The position numbers and the translations under genes were made by a program. Positions 29,264 to 39,887 of a DNA stretch of 64,000 nucleotides are shown here, piece by piece (positions within the stretch are counted from its first letter, which is position 1; every line of letters begins with the position of its first letter). Source of the stretch: Methanolobus vulcani (GTDB lineage Archaea > Halobacteriota > Methanosarcinia > Methanosarcinales > Methanosarcinaceae); assembly GCF_006546655.1 (NCBI RefSeq), contig NZ_VIAQ01000012.1:186001-250000 (forward strand), in the 5' to 3' direction. The notes under the pieces were generated by a model. That model saw only the letters and a list, made by a program, of their open reading frames with translations, was not told the origin of the DNA and did no database searches.

Positions 29264-30484
29264 ATGAAAGCTGTCATACTTGCAGCCGGTGAAGGAAAAC
29301 GATGCCGGCCCCTCACACTCACAAGATCAAAAGTAATGCTTCCGGTGGCAAATAAACCTATTCTTGAACATATCATCAACGCTCTTGTAAAAAATGACAT
29401 CAAAGAGATAATACTGGTTGTCGGTTACGAGAAAGAGCGTATCATGGATTATTTTGAAGATGGGATCAATTTTGGTGTGAAAATCAAGTATGTGGAACAA
29501 AAAGCACAGATCGGAACAGCACATGCAATTCTTCAGGCACGTGATCAGATAGGAAAAGATGAAGATAAGTTCATTGTTGTCAATGGGGACACTATAATAG
29601 GACCGGATGCCATTGCAGACCTGATAAATGGAGAAGAAGGTGATGCAACAACATTACTCACATGTAAAAAGGACGATGTCAGCGGTTACGGAGTAATTGT
29701 TGCCAAAGGAAAGAAAGTGATTGAAATCATTGAAAAACCAAAGACACTCATAAGTCACCTTATCAACACAGGCATCTATCTTTTTAAGAATGACATTTTT
29801 GACATGATTGAAAAGACATCCATATCAACAACCGGTGAATATGCAATAACAGACACAATTCAAATGATGATCGATGAAGGAAGGCCTGTAACGACTACAG
29901 TAACAAACGCAGGGTGGATTGATGCAGTTTATTCATGGAACCTTCTGGAAGCAAACACAATTATTCTCGGAGACTTTGAAACTGATGTTTCAAAAGCAAA
30001 AATCGAAGATTGTGTCAGCATAAAAGGAAGTGTTTCTATTGGCAAAAACACAACAATAAGGGCAGGATCATACATTGTGGGACCCGTAGTAATTGGTGAC
30101 AACTGTGACATTGGCCCAAATGTAGTCATATTGCCTTCCACCAGTATTGGTAATAACGTATCTATTGCCTCTTTCTCATATATCAAAAACAGTATTTTAA
30201 TGCAGGATGTGCGGGTCAGTACACACAGCAACATATCAAGCTCTGTTATAGGAAGTAATGTCATAACAGGTCCTAACTTCATTACAGAAGAGGGAGAAAA
30301 ACTACATATAATTCTTGAAAATGAACTTAATGAAGCTGAAAAGCTTGGAACTGTAATTGGTGATGACACAGATATCGGCGGAAATGTGTTAGTTCGTGCC
30401 GGAAAAATGGTCTCGTCTAACTGTCGTATCAGTTCCGGAAAAACAATTGCAGAGGATGTACCAACTAATGCACTTATAAATTAG
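29264..30484 (+). CDS. GlmU-like sugar-1-phosphate nucleotidylyltransferase (paralog 1)
   Basis: 406 aa: an N-terminal nucleotidyltransferase (LAAGEGKRCRPLTL, VMLPVANKP, VVNGDTIIGP) and a C-terminal left-handed beta-helix of hexapeptide repeats. Archaeal GlmU makes UDP-GlcNAc from glucosamine-1-phosphate. This copy differs from paralog 2 (33655): the signature reads GKRCRP instead of GTRMRP, and the catalytic-His region of the acetyltransferase ([11 protein letters not shown] in paralog 2) is altered to HSNISSSVIG, with the His shifted one place. It may have lost acetyltransferase activity or use another sugar phosphate. It heads glmS and glmM with short gaps. Confidence 0.8.
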   Translation: MKAVILAAGEGKRCRPLTLTRSKVMLPVANKPILEHIINALVKNDIKEIILVVGYEKERIMDYFEDGINFGVKIKYVEQKAQIGTAHAILQARDQIGKDEDKFIVVNGDTIIGPDAIADLINGEEGDATTLLTCKKDDVSGYGVIVAKGKKVIEIIEKPKTLISHLINTGIYLFKNDIFDMIEKTSISTTGEYAITDTIQMMIDEGRPVTTTVTNAGWIDAVYSWNLLEANTIILGDFETDVSKAKIEDCVSIKGSVSIGKNTTIRAGSYIVGPVVIGDNCDIGPNVVILPSTSIGNNVSIASFSYIKNSILMQDVRVSTHSNISSSVIGSNVITGPNFITEEGEKLHIILENELNEAEKLGTVIGDDTDIGGNVLVRAGKMVSSNCRISSGKTIAEDVPTNALIN

Positions 30485-30499
30485 GATTGGGGTAAAAAA

Positions 30500-32329
30500 A
30501 TGTGTGGAATAGTTGGATATATTGGTGATGGACAGGCAGTACCTATATTGCTTGAATCGCTTAAAATGCTGGAATACAGAGGTTATGACTCCGCCGGTGT
30601 AACTGTTTTTAATGAAAAGCTTGAGACATATAAGATTGCAGGCAGAATAAAGAACCTGGAGGAAATTATTCCTGAAAATGTATCAGGAAATATGGGAATC
30701 GGACACACTAGATGGGCTACTCATGGAAAACCGGAAACCAGAAATGCTCACCCTCATAATTCATCAGATATATCAGTAGTACACAATGGTATAATTGAAA
30801 ATTATCTGGAACTCAAGGAAAGTTTGATTGATCAGGGATACGAGTTTAAGTCTGATACCGATACAGAGGTCATTGCACATCTTTTACATTCCAACATGAA
30901 CTGTGATAGTGAGATGTGTCTGCTGGATGGTCTTGCTAAAACCGTAAAAGAACTTGACGGATCATATGCCATTGCTGCTCTTTGTAATAATGAACCTGGA
31001 ATAATTGCCTTTGCAAGGAAAGACAGCCCGCTTGTAATAGGAATTGGAAATGGAAGCAACTATGCTGCATCCGATGTCACTGCTTTTTTGAAGCACACAA
31101 AAGAGGTTCTTTTCATTAATGATAATGAGATAGGTCTTCTAAGACCAGATTCAATCGAGATCTATGACCTTGAAGGAAACTCAGTTTCAAGAGACACAGA
31201 AACAATTGAATGGGACCTTGAAGCTGCAGAGAAAGCAGGTTATGAACACTTCATGCTCAAAGAGATTCACGAGCAGCCTACTTCCATACAGAACACATTT
31301 GCGGGTAAGCTTTCTGAGCTTGAGGGAACTGTCACACTTGAAGAGATATATCTCAAACCTGAAGAGGTTAAAAGACTCAGAAGAGCCACGATAATTGCAT
31401 GTGGGACTTCCTGGAATGCCGGAATTCTTGGAAAATACCTTTTTGAGAAACTTGCAGGCCTGCATACTGATGTTGAAACGGCATCCGAGTTCAGGTACAG
31501 TAATCCGGTTCTTTGTGGCGAGGAACTTACCATTGCAATCACCCAATCAGGCGAGACCGCTGACACCCTTGCAGCCGTCAGAAGCTCAAGTTCTTATGGA
31601 TGTCGCAGTATCGCAATTACAAATGTAGTTGGAAGTACAATCACAAGGGAATCTGACAGCGTGCTCTATACCAGAGCAGGGCCAGAGATAGGAGTTGCTG
31701 CAACAAAGACATTCACAGCCCAGCTTATGGCACTTTACATGCTTGCGATAAATCTTGGAAGAACACGAGGAGTTATCAGTGCCAATGAAGCAAAGGACCT
31801 TATTGTCGGAATAAAGAAGCTTCCCGGCCAGATACAGAAAGTACTCAGCAGGAAAGATGCGATTAACGAATGTGCTACACAGTTTGCAGATAAGAGGGAT
31901 TACTTCTTCATCGGCCGTTACCTGAATTTCCCTGTAGCTCTGGAAGGAGCTTTGAAGCTGAAGGAAATCTCATATATTCATGCCGAAGGTTATGCAGCAG
32001 GCGAACTTAAACACGGTCCACTGGCACTTATCACAGATGAGACTCCGGTTGTGGCAATTGCCACGAAGGGACATACATATGAGAAGATACTGAGTAATAT
32101 CAAAGAAGTAAAAGCGCGTGATGCGACTGTTATTGCAGTTGCAGATGACGATGATACAGAGATTGACAAGTATGTGGATGTAGTGATACGTGTGCCACCT
32201 GCACACGAACTGCTGTCTCCTGTGCTTTCCTCAGTAGCGCTGCAGTTGCTTTCATATTACACAGCACTGGCAAAAGGATGCTCCATTGATAAACCAAGGA
32301 ACCTTGCAAAGAGTGTTACTGTAGAATAA
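30500..32329 (+). CDS. glmS: Glutamine-fructose-6-phosphate aminotransferase (isomerizing)
   Basis: A 609-aa enzyme forming glucosamine-6-phosphate from fructose-6-phosphate and glutamine. The N-terminal amidotransferase nucleophile is Cys2 (MCGIVGYIGDG), with RGYDSAG and HTRWATHG. Two SIS isomerase domains follow (CGTSWNAG, TQSGETADT, EGALKLKEISYIHAEGYAAGELKHGP), and the C-terminus is KSVTVE as usual. GGGGT precedes the ATG, and it is 15 bp after the glmU-like gene. Confidence 0.97.
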   Translation: MCGIVGYIGDGQAVPILLESLKMLEYRGYDSAGVTVFNEKLETYKIAGRIKNLEEIIPENVSGNMGIGHTRWATHGKPETRNAHPHNSSDISVVHNGIIENYLELKESLIDQGYEFKSDTDTEVIAHLLHSNMNCDSEMCLLDGLAKTVKELDGSYAIAALCNNEPGIIAFARKDSPLVIGIGNGSNYAASDVTAFLKHTKEVLFINDNEIGLLRPDSIEIYDLEGNSVSRDTETIEWDLEAAEKAGYEHFMLKEIHEQPTSIQNTFAGKLSELEGTVTLEEIYLKPEEVKRLRRATIIACGTSWNAGILGKYLFEKLAGLHTDVETASEFRYSNPVLCGEELTIAITQSGETADTLAAVRSSSSYGCRSIAITNVVGSTITRESDSVLYTRAGPEIGVAATKTFTAQLMALYMLAINLGRTRGVISANEAKDLIVGIKKLPGQIQKVLSRKDAINECATQFADKRDYFFIGRYLNFPVALEGALKLKEISYIHAEGYAAGELKHGPLALITDETPVVAIATKGHTYEKILSNIKEVKARDATVIAVADDDDTEIDKYVDVVIRVPPAHELLSPVLSSVALQLLSYYTALAKGCSIDKPRNLAKSVTVE

Positions 32330-32356
32330 TCATTTTATTTTTAGAGAGGATAGCAA

Positions 32357-33658
32357 ATGAAGTTATTTGGTTCTTCAGGTATCCGTGGACTTGCAAATGT
32401 GGAAGTTACCGTAGACCTGGCACTGAAAGTTGGAATGGCTCTTGGAAAATCAAAAAAGAATGCTGTTATCGGCAGAGACCCAAGGGTAGCAGGAGAAATG
32501 ATCGAACTTGCAGTAATTTCCGGTCTGATGTCTGCAGGCTGTGATGTTGTAAGAGTTGGTCTTGTGACAACTCCAACCCTTGCATACGCAGCAAGGAATT
32601 ACGATTGTGGTGTAATGATCACTGCATCACATAACCCTGCAACTGATGTTGGAATTAAGCTATGGAATCCTGATGGAATGGCATTTGATTCAGCGCAGCA
32701 GGAAGAAATTGAGGACATCATCGAGAAAGAAGATTTTGTTTATGTCCCCTGGAATGAGGTTGGTGAGATCTCCGCATACGGAAATGCCGTAAGGGATCAT
32801 ATGGATATGATACTCAGCCACTCCACAGGTGCACAAATACGTGTTGTAATAGATTGTGGAGGCGGTGCAGGAGGTACAATAACACCTTTCCTTTTACGCG
32901 AGATGGGATGCGAGGTTATCACACTAAATTCCCAGCTTGACGGACATTTCCCTGCACGTAACCCGGAACCAAATGACAAGAACCTCTGGATGCTGAAAAA
33001 AGCAGTAAAAGAATTCGATGCGGCTCTTGGTATTGCCCATGATGGTGACGCCGACAGGATGATGGCTGTGGATGAGAATGGTATCTTCCTTTCAGGTGAC
33101 GAAATGCTTGCAATCTTTGCACGTTTTGAATGCAAAGGCAATCCTATGATTGTGGTTCCTGTTGATACATCAATGATAGTTGATGATTCCATGCCTGGTT
33201 CCACTGTTGTTCACACAAGGGTTGGAGACGTATATGTTGCCGAGGAGATGAAGAAACTTAAAGCTGATTTCGGAGGTGAGCCGTCTGGAAGCTGGATATT
33301 CCCAAGGATTTCCTACTGCCCGGATGGAATTTATGCAGCAGCCCTTCTTGTTGACATTGTGAAAGAGAAAAAGCTCTCTGAACTCAGAGATGAGCTTCCC
33401 AAATATCCAACACTCAGAAGCACGGTTTCATGTGACAATGATAAGAAGTCTTCTGTAATGCAGGCTGTAAGCTCGAAACTTGAAAGCATGGGTGAAGTTT
33501 CCAGTATCGATGGAATCAGGGTTGATATGGAAGGTGGCTGGGTGCTTGTGAGACCATCAGGAACTGAGGCAAAGATAAGAGTAACTGCTGAAGCCAGACA
33601 GGATGTTGAGGAACTGCATGCCAAAGTTAAGAACATAGTAAAGGAGTGCCTCAAATGA
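32357..33658 (+). CDS. glmM: Phosphoglucosamine mutase
   Basis: A 433-aa alpha-D-phosphohexomutase converting glucosamine-6-P to glucosamine-1-P. The phosphoserine loop is MITASHNP (Ser91), the magnesium loop HDGDADR, and the C-terminal phosphate-binding loop [18 protein letters not shown] precedes the ATG. The stop overlaps the next ATG by 4 nt. It could also act on other hexose phosphates, but the glmS/glmU context supports GlmM. Confidence 0.93.
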   Translation: MKLFGSSGIRGLANVEVTVDLALKVGMALGKSKKNAVIGRDPRVAGEMIELAVISGLMSAGCDVVRVGLVTTPTLAYAARNYDCGVMITASHNPATDVGIKLWNPDGMAFDSAQQEEIEDIIEKEDFVYVPWNEVGEISAYGNAVRDHMDMILSHSTGAQIRVVIDCGGGAGGTITPFLLREMGCEVITLNSQLDGHFPARNPEPNDKNLWMLKKAVKEFDAALGIAHDGDADRMMAVDENGIFLSGDEMLAIFARFECKGNPMIVVPVDTSMIVDDSMPGSTVVHTRVGDVYVAEEMKKLKADFGGEPSGSWIFPRISYCPDGIYAAALLVDIVKEKKLSELRDELPKYPTLRSTVSCDNDKKSSVMQAVSSKLESMGEVSSIDGIRVDMEGGWVLVRPSGTEAKIRVTAEARQDVEELHAKVKNIVKECLK

Positions 33659-34863
33659 AAGTAGTAATCCTTGCTGCCGGTGAAGGCACACGCATGAGAC
33701 CTCTTACCGCTTCAAAACCAAAGGTGATGCTTCCAATCGCTAACAAACCAATGATGGAGCATACCATCAATGCTGCAATCGAAGCAGGAGTTAAGGAGTT
33801 CCTGATCGTTACAGGTTACCGGGAGGAGGCTATTAAGGACTATTTCAAAGATGGTAGTCATCTTGGAATCAGTGTTGAGTACGTGCGTCAGGAAGAGCAG
33901 CTTGGAACTGCAAATGCCATTGGTTGTGCAGAAGGTTTTGTGGAAGGTCACTTCATAGTGCTTAATGGCGACATGCTTGTCAGCACAGAACATATTGCTC
34001 ATCTTGTATCAAGAACTGAAGATGCTATTATCAGTGTCAAGAAAGTGGATAATCCTTCCCAGTTCGGTGTCATCGAAAGCGATGGGGATAAGGTCACACG
34101 CATTATTGAAAAACCTAAAAATCCACCTACTAACCTTGCAAATGCAGGAATATACCTTTTCCATGAAGCTATTTTTGATTATATTGCAAAGACCGGTAAA
34201 TCATCGAGGGGAGAATACGAAATTACTGATTCCCTGCAAATGATGATTGATGATGAACTTAATGTTGGTTATGAAGTTCTGGAAACGGAATGGATCGATA
34301 TTGGCAGGCCATGGGATATTCTTGATGCAAACAAGGTACTGCTTGAAAATATCGATAATACCTGCGAAGGAACAATCGAACCCTATGCAACACTGCATGG
34401 TAATGTGAAGGTTGGAAAGAACACAATAATCAGAAATGGGGCATACATAATGGGTCCTGTTATCATAGGTGAAGATTGTGATATCGGCCCTAATTGTTTC
34501 ATCAGGCCTTCAACTGCAATCGGTAATGATGTTCGCATTGGAAATGCTGTTGAGATAAAGAACACTGTGATTATGGATGGCACAAATGTTGGTCACCTAA
34601 GTTATGTCGGTGACAGTGTCATAGGGACTAACTGTAATTTCGGTGCCGGTACAAAGGTTGCAAATCTCAGGCATGATAATAAGAATGTGAAATCTGTTAT
34701 CAAAGGCGAGATTGTTGACACCGGAAGAAGGAAGCTCGGCGTAATTATGGGTGATGATGTACACACAGGCATCAATACCAGCATCAATATCGGCACTGTA
34801 ATGGAAGCCGGAAGTTCAACAATGCCCGGCGAAGTTCTGATTTACAGAAGAAAAACTAATTAA
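33655..34863 (+). CDS. glmU: Bifunctional GlmU (UDP-GlcNAc pyrophosphorylase / GlcN-1-P acetyltransferase), paralog 2
   Basis: 402 aa from ATG 33655, which follows AAGGAG by 8 nt and overlaps the glmM stop. N-terminal nucleotidyltransferase: [31 protein letters not shown]. The C-terminal left-handed beta-helix keeps the acetyltransferase-type stretch [21 protein letters not shown] (like E. coli HLTYLGD) and [10 protein letters not shown]. This copy is therefore the better candidate for full GlmU activity, completing fructose-6-P to UDP-GlcNAc within one operon. UDP-GlcNAc feeds N-glycans and other glycoconjugates in methanogens. Confidence 0.87.
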   Translation: MKVVILAAGEGTRMRPLTASKPKVMLPIANKPMMEHTINAAIEAGVKEFLIVTGYREEAIKDYFKDGSHLGISVEYVRQEEQLGTANAIGCAEGFVEGHFIVLNGDMLVSTEHIAHLVSRTEDAIISVKKVDNPSQFGVIESDGDKVTRIIEKPKNPPTNLANAGIYLFHEAIFDYIAKTGKSSRGEYEITDSLQMMIDDELNVGYEVLETEWIDIGRPWDILDANKVLLENIDNTCEGTIEPYATLHGNVKVGKNTIIRNGAYIMGPVIIGEDCDIGPNCFIRPSTAIGNDVRIGNAVEIKNTVIMDGTNVGHLSYVGDSVIGTNCNFGAGTKVANLRHDNKNVKSVIKGEIVDTGRRKLGVIMGDDVHTGINTSINIGTVMEAGSSTMPGEVLIYRRKTN

Positions 34864-34894
34864 GGCTCATTGCCATCTTTATTCGGAGATTCGG

Positions 34895-36235
34895 ATGAAC
34901 TTAAATATCGAGATGCAAAAACTCAAGGAACTGGCACGGGAAGCAGCAGATATAATTGAGAAGTATGAGCATGTACGTGTTATTTCCCACAATGATGCAG
35001 ACGGCCTGACATCAGCCGGAATTATCTGCCAGGCTCTTCTGAGACAGGATATCCGTTTTCATACATCTATTGTGCCGCGTCTTGATAAATCCGTAGTGGA
35101 GATGGTGAAAGAAACCACAGCAGACGATGATCTTGTGATTTTCTGTGATATGGGCAGCGGCCAGTCAGATATAATCTCCGAAATAAAGCAGGATATTGTT
35201 GTACTTGACCACCATGTTCCTGTTGGCGAATCTCCTGCAAAGGTGCTGGTTAACCCGCATATTGTGGGAATTGACGGTGCAATGCACATATCCGGCTCGG
35301 GAGTTACTTTTTTTGTAGCAATGGAAATGGAACCTGCAAATATTGACCTATCGGGACTTGCTATTGCAGGTGCTGTGGGCGACAAACAGATTTTCAGTAC
35401 ACTTAACGGCCATATTCTTGAAGAGGCTGTGAATGCCGAAGTTGTTTCAATAAAGAAAGGACTGAAAATCGGTGACGGAGATATTGCAAAGGTGCTTGAA
35501 TACACGCCTGAACCTTATCTTGATATAACCGGTGACAGTGAAAAGATAGCTCAGTTCCTGGATTTCCTTGGAATTGAAGGAAATATCAAAGACCTGAACC
35601 CTGACCAGACAAAAGCACTTACATCAGCTGTTGCGCTCAAACTTGCAAAGAATGCAAGTCCTGAAGCTGTGGATGCTGCAATCGGTGATGTTTACATATT
35701 GAACAATGAGATTGTTTCTAATGTCTATGACCTTGTTGCAATTCTTAATACCTGTGGCAAGGCTGAAAAATATGGCATGGGACTTTCCATATGCTTGAAA
35801 GACAAAACCCATCTGGAAGAAGCAAGGGATATGGCTATTTCTCACCAGATATCCATTGTGGAGAATATCAAAAAAGGCATGGACATGGTTAAAGAAGGAA
35901 CAAGCATTGGTTACCTGATAGGAGAAGATATGGAATCCACTGGCATGATTGCCAGTACATTTGTCAGGTATGTAAATCCTGAAATGCCTTTTGTTGCAGT
36001 GAACCAGGTAGATGAGCTGGTAAAAGTTTCCGCAAGGGGCACCCGTGCACTTGTGGGGAAGGGACTTGACCTTTCATTTGCACTCCGCGAGGCTGCAAAG
36101 TCAGTTGGCGGCGAAGGTGGTGGACATAATGTTGCATCCGGTGCATCAATCCCACCTGGAACTGCCGAGCAGTTCATTGCTAAAGTTGATGAGATAGTTG
36201 CAGAACAACTCCCAAAGCAGGAGCAGACTGAATGA
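34895..36235 (+). CDS. Archaeal RecJ-like DHH phosphoesterase
   Basis: A 446-aa DHH-family protein related to RecJ and the archaeal GAN nuclease that associates with the replisome. Metal-binding motifs: HNDADG (32-37), FCDMGSG, LDHHVP (DHH 105-107), and the C-terminal DHHA1 motif GGEGGGHN. Such proteins degrade single-stranded DNA or RNA. CGGAGATT precedes the ATG. The pcc1 start overlaps its stop by 4 nt, an arrangement conserved in archaea. Confidence 0.9.
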   Translation: MNLNIEMQKLKELAREAADIIEKYEHVRVISHNDADGLTSAGIICQALLRQDIRFHTSIVPRLDKSVVEMVKETTADDDLVIFCDMGSGQSDIISEIKQDIVVLDHHVPVGESPAKVLVNPHIVGIDGAMHISGSGVTFFVAMEMEPANIDLSGLAIAGAVGDKQIFSTLNGHILEEAVNAEVVSIKKGLKIGDGDIAKVLEYTPEPYLDITGDSEKIAQFLDFLGIEGNIKDLNPDQTKALTSAVALKLAKNASPEAVDAAIGDVYILNNEIVSNVYDLVAILNTCGKAEKYGMGLSICLKDKTHLEEARDMAISHQISIVENIKKGMDMVKEGTSIGYLIGEDMESTGMIASTFVRYVNPEMPFVAVNQVDELVKVSARGTRALVGKGLDLSFALREAAKSVGGEGGGHNVASGASIPPGTAEQFIAKVDEIVAEQLPKQEQTE

Positions 36236-36465
36236 AGATAACTACAACTATTGAATTTAAGGATGAAGGTGCCATGCAGATTGCAAAGAGAATTGCAAAT
36301 TCACTGGCTCCTGATAACCTGACTAATATGCATACTGAAGTAAAAGATGACAGCATGTGCATTCATATTTCCACTGAAAAAATAACTTCACTAATTGCCA
36401 CTGTAGATGATTTGCTGATGAATGCAAAGCTTGCAGAAGAGATAGCAGAAGACCTTGAAAAATGA
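36232..36465 (+). CDS. pcc1: KEOPS complex subunit Pcc1
   Basis: A 77-aa Pcc1 family protein (KITTTIEFKDE, then MCIHISTEKITSLIATVDDLL). Pcc1 is the dimerisation core of KEOPS, which with Kae1 installs t6A on ANN-decoding tRNAs. The start overlaps the RecJ-like stop (ATGA). Kae1 and the other subunits are not in this window. The usual downstream neighbour rps3ae lies 5.9 kb away here. Confidence 0.9.
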   Translation: MKITTTIEFKDEGAMQIAKRIANSLAPDNLTNMHTEVKDDSMCIHISTEKITSLIATVDDLLMNAKLAEEIAEDLEK

Positions 36466-36507
36466 TAGAATAGTATATTTCAGATTTCTTCTTTTACTAT
36501 TCTACTG

Positions 36508-37077
36508 TTATTCCCACAAATGCCTGTTATTATCAATAAGTGCGTTCTGTTCCTCAATCCTTGAACGCTGGTAAATTAATGCTGCAGGATGGTATATTTT
36601 CAGAAGAGTGTATTTTTCATCCACTGCTCTTGGAACTCCCCACTCGAGTTTTTCACCATCACAAAATGCTTTTTCTGCAGTGTTTCCAAGAAGTATGATC
36701 ACTTTTGGATTTAGCAATTGAATCTGTGCTTCAAGAAATGGTTTGCAGGCTTTTATCTCACTTTTGAGAGGATTACGATTTTTAGGAGGGCGACATTTAA
36801 TTGTGTTTATAACAGCATAATCATCGCCTGAAAGTCCCATATACTCGATCATGCCATCGAGGTTCTTGCCTGCTCTTCCGCAAAAGGGAACACCGGTTTC
36901 ATCTTCGTTCTTTCCAGGTGCTTCGCCTACAAAAACAACTCTGGGAGTTCGGGAACCTTTGCTGATTACTTTGTTGGTTACAGTTTCATGAAGCTGGCAG
37001 TCTGTGCATTCAAGTATTTCTTTTTCAACAGTTTCAAAACCCTGTTCCACAAGTTCACTTACTGACCTGACTGCCAT
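36508..37077 (-). CDS. udg: Family 4 uracil-DNA glycosylase (iron-sulfur)
   Basis: A 189-aa UDG4 enzyme that removes uracil from DNA. Four Cys ligate a [4Fe-4S] cluster: C24 and C27 (CTDC), C95 (IKCRPP) and C111 (ACKPF). Catalytic motifs: GEAPGKNEDETGVPFCGRAG and HPAA (163-166). The length matches the family. AGGTGATT precedes the ATG. The gene converges on pcc1 and is 44 bp from panE on the same strand, possibly cotranscribed. Confidence 0.94.
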   Translation of the reverse strand: MAVRSVSELVEQGFETVEKEILECTDCQLHETVTNKVISKGSRTPRVVFVGEAPGKNEDETGVPFCGRAGKNLDGMIEYMGLSGDDYAVINTIKCRPPKNRNPLKSEIKACKPFLEAQIQLLNPKVIILLGNTAEKAFCDGEKLEWGVPRAVDEKYTLLKIYHPAALIYQRSRIEEQNALIDNNRHLWE

Positions 37078-37121
37078 ATAATCACCTTTCCAATCCTAGT
37101 TTCAATTTTAGTTTGTAAGCC

Positions 37122-38051
37122 TTATTCCTGCTTCTGTTTTTCTGCCTGCAATGCTTCCATGAAGCGTATCTGCTCTGAAATGAATGTGTTGTATGGTGCA
37201 TCAATTCCAAGTTTCTTTGCCCTTGATACTATCGCACCGTTGAGGAAATCAATCTCAGTCTTCCTGCCGGAAGTGATATCCTGGTACATGGAGGAATGAT
37301 GCTCTGCAGTATTCGGGAGCTGGAAATCATGGAGGAAAGCAAGGTATTCTTCTGCGGTCTTCCATGGAAGTACAACACCTTCTGCTTCAGTGACCTTGAA
37401 AGCCTCCTGAACAATGTTCTCTATAATACTCCATGCGTGTGAGTTTTCAAGTTTCCCGTATGGAACTCCCATGACAGCACCAAGTGGATTAAGGGCTGAA
37501 TTGTACAGAACCTTTGACCAAACAGAACTCATGATGTTCTCTGTTCCGTTTACCTGAATGCCTGCACTTTTCACAAGTTCAACAAGCCTGAGCACGCTAT
37601 CATCAAGTCCTGATGGGAATCTGCCGAGATTCATTGGCCCGGTTTCAACGGATACATGAATCTGTGCATCGCCTGACCATTCAAAACCGGTAATTATGGT
37701 ACCTCCAATTACTTTATCGGTGTATCCAGCAATAATATCTTCATTTCCAAGACCATTCTGCATGCTGATAACTTCCCTGCCTTTTATTATATCGGCAAAT
37801 TGCTCACAGATTGATTCGGTAGCAATTGACTTGGAAGTAATGAAAATATAATCATAATCATCTTTAGGGGCATCTTCTGAACAACTGAACTTACAGGTTG
37901 CATCACCCCAGATGCCTGTCATCTTAAAACCATCTGAATTTATTTTGTCAGCATGTCTCTGGCGGCATACTGCATGTACATCACAAACTGAAGATAATTT
38001 TGCAGCAAGGGTCAGACCCACTGCTCCTGCACCTAATATCAGGACTTTCAT
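37122..38051 (-). CDS. panE: Ketopantoate reductase (2-dehydropantoate 2-reductase)
   Basis: A 309-aa NAD(P)-dependent reductase: N-terminal Rossmann GAGAVG (residues 7-12), a middle KVLYNSALNPLGAVMG helix with the catalytic Lys region, and the C-terminal all-helical domain ending SGRKTEIDFLNGAIV. In archaea it makes pantoate for coenzyme A. GAGGTGCT precedes the ATG. Other ApbA/PanE-family reductases with different substrates exist, so the exact substrate is inferred. Confidence 0.87.
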   Translation of the reverse strand: MKVLILGAGAVGLTLAAKLSSVCDVHAVCRQRHADKINSDGFKMTGIWGDATCKFSCSEDAPKDDYDYIFITSKSIATESICEQFADIIKGREVISMQNGLGNEDIIAGYTDKVIGGTIITGFEWSGDAQIHVSVETGPMNLGRFPSGLDDSVLRLVELVKSAGIQVNGTENIMSSVWSKVLYNSALNPLGAVMGVPYGKLENSHAWSIIENIVQEAFKVTEAEGVVLPWKTAEEYLAFLHDFQLPNTAEHHSSMYQDITSGRKTEIDFLNGAIVSRAKKLGIDAPYNTFISEQIRFMEALQAEKQKQE

Positions 38052-38255
38052 AGAGCACCTCTTTTTTGCTTTAGATGTTTTTTTCCGTTAAAAGAATAAC
38101 TCTTGGACGCTGACCAATTAAGAGAAGCTCTTAATTAGCAAAAGATACATCTTGCATAAAGTAGCCTGAGGGCTGGAAATAACTATAACGTTCATGAAAA
38201 GCAGTTATGGCTGCTTGATTTTCCCTATCACAATCATACAGAGGAATGGAAATCT

Positions 38256-39827
38256 ATGGAAGGAAAAAAAAGAGACGAATGCTGTCCGGTAGATAAACCG
38301 GAAGGTGCAGGAAGTACAATTGACTTTAAATTCAGGCTGGAGTGCGCACTTAAGACAAGTGCAGATGCAACACCGGCTACAGATGTTGTTGACAAGTACA
38401 TCCATGAAGCTAATCACAGTATTCTTACCAAGGGTGCACCGGAAGGACAGGGTGCAAAGGTCACAGGATGGAAAGTAGAGGGCGACAGGATTAAACTCAT
38501 TATTGAATCCGGCAGGCATGTACGTGTCCATGATGCACTGCTTCGTATGAGAAAACCTCTTGCAGGCAAGCTTGGAAAAGAATTCAAGATCGGTGTCCGT
38601 GGAATAGAAGTAGAGTCATTCACAATTGAAGTTCCTTCTGAGAAAGAACTTCCTCCAATGAAGATTCCTTATGTTGCAGAAATGACATACACAGATGGAA
38701 TTATCAAGCTTGTTCTTGATGTTGATGAGTCTGCAATGTCAAACCGTGTTCCTGACAGGATACTTTCTCTCATGGAAGACAAGATCGAGCAGCAGTCCTA
38801 TGGTGGAAAGACAGAACACTGGAACATTCTCTGGCAGAGCGAGAAGAAAGACCATAAGTTCAACGAAGACCCGACCAAAGCAATGATGGATGCTGGCTGG
38901 CTTAAGAGAGGTGCCAGCAGAGGTCAATGGATACATGGTCCGCAATCCACAAGGATGTTCAGAACTTTTGAGAGAATCGTTCTTGAGGAGCTTCTTGAAC
39001 CTCTCGGATACAGGGAAATGATCTTCCCGAAGCTTGTACCATGGGAGGTATGGCAGAAATCAGGACATGCAAAAGGTGTCTATCCTGAGATTTATTACGT
39101 CTGTCCTCCAAAGACAAGAGACCCTGAGTTCTGGGAGGAAGTTATCGACCATTACAAGGTAACACACGAAGTTCCAACATCCCTCATCAAGGAAAAGATC
39201 GGCGATCCAATCGGTGGAATGTGCTATGCACAGTGTCCTCCTTTCTGGGTATACCTGCAGGGTGAGACCATCCCAACCGACGAGTTCCCAATAAAGGTAT
39301 TTGACAGATCTGGGACATCACACAGATATGAGAGTGGTGGAATCCACGGTATGGAACGTGTGGATGAGTTCCACAGGGTCGAGATTCTCTGGGTAGGTAA
39401 TAAGGAACAGGTAATCAAAACTGCAAATGAACTTCATGAGAAGTATATGTACATCTTCAATGAACTCCTTGACCTTGAATGGAGAAAGGCATGGGTTACA
39501 CCATGGTTCATGGCACAGGAAGGACTTACAGGAGTTTCCGAGCAGGCAGAAGCCGGTACGACTGACTATGAAGCAGTGCTTCCTTACCGCGGCGAGGATG
39601 CCGAATGGCTGGAATTCCAGAATGTCAGTGTAAATGGAAACAAGTATCCATCAGGATTCAATGTCAAGTGCCAGTCCGGCGAGGAACTCTGGTCTGGATG
39701 TTCCGGTGTGGGACTTGAAAGATGGGCTTCCGCCTTCTTTGCACAGAAAGGAATTGACCCTGAGAACTGGCCTGAGGAATTCAGGAAAAGAGCAGGAGAG
39801 ATTCCAAGAGGAATTAAATTCCTCTGA
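38256..39827 (+). CDS. serS: Seryl-tRNA synthetase, methanogen type
   Basis: A 523-aa atypical class II SerRS found in methanogens, in which zinc binds the substrate serine. The zinc ligands known from the M. barkeri enzyme (C306, E355, C461) fall at C327 (CYAQCPPF), E376 (HRVEILW) and C482 ([11 protein letters not shown]). All are offset by exactly 21, so this protein carries a 21-residue N-terminal extension ([20 protein letters not shown]...) with its own Cys pair. The leader has a short hairpin (38199-38216). It may use a longer transcript leader than its neighbours. Confidence 0.95.
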   Translation: MEGKKRDECCPVDKPEGAGSTIDFKFRLECALKTSADATPATDVVDKYIHEANHSILTKGAPEGQGAKVTGWKVEGDRIKLIIESGRHVRVHDALLRMRKPLAGKLGKEFKIGVRGIEVESFTIEVPSEKELPPMKIPYVAEMTYTDGIIKLVLDVDESAMSNRVPDRILSLMEDKIEQQSYGGKTEHWNILWQSEKKDHKFNEDPTKAMMDAGWLKRGASRGQWIHGPQSTRMFRTFERIVLEELLEPLGYREMIFPKLVPWEVWQKSGHAKGVYPEIYYVCPPKTRDPEFWEEVIDHYKVTHEVPTSLIKEKIGDPIGGMCYAQCPPFWVYLQGETIPTDEFPIKVFDRSGTSHRYESGGIHGMERVDEFHRVEILWVGNKEQVIKTANELHEKYMYIFNELLDLEWRKAWVTPWFMAQEGLTGVSEQAEAGTTDYEAVLPYRGEDAEWLEFQNVSVNGNKYPSGFNVKCQSGEELWSGCSGVGLERWASAFFAQKGIDPENWPEEFRKRAGEIPRGIKFL

Positions 39828-39887
39828 TTTTCTTTTTTATTTCATGTTTAATGAGGGAATGAACTCTCAGTTGATATTTTGAAAGTC

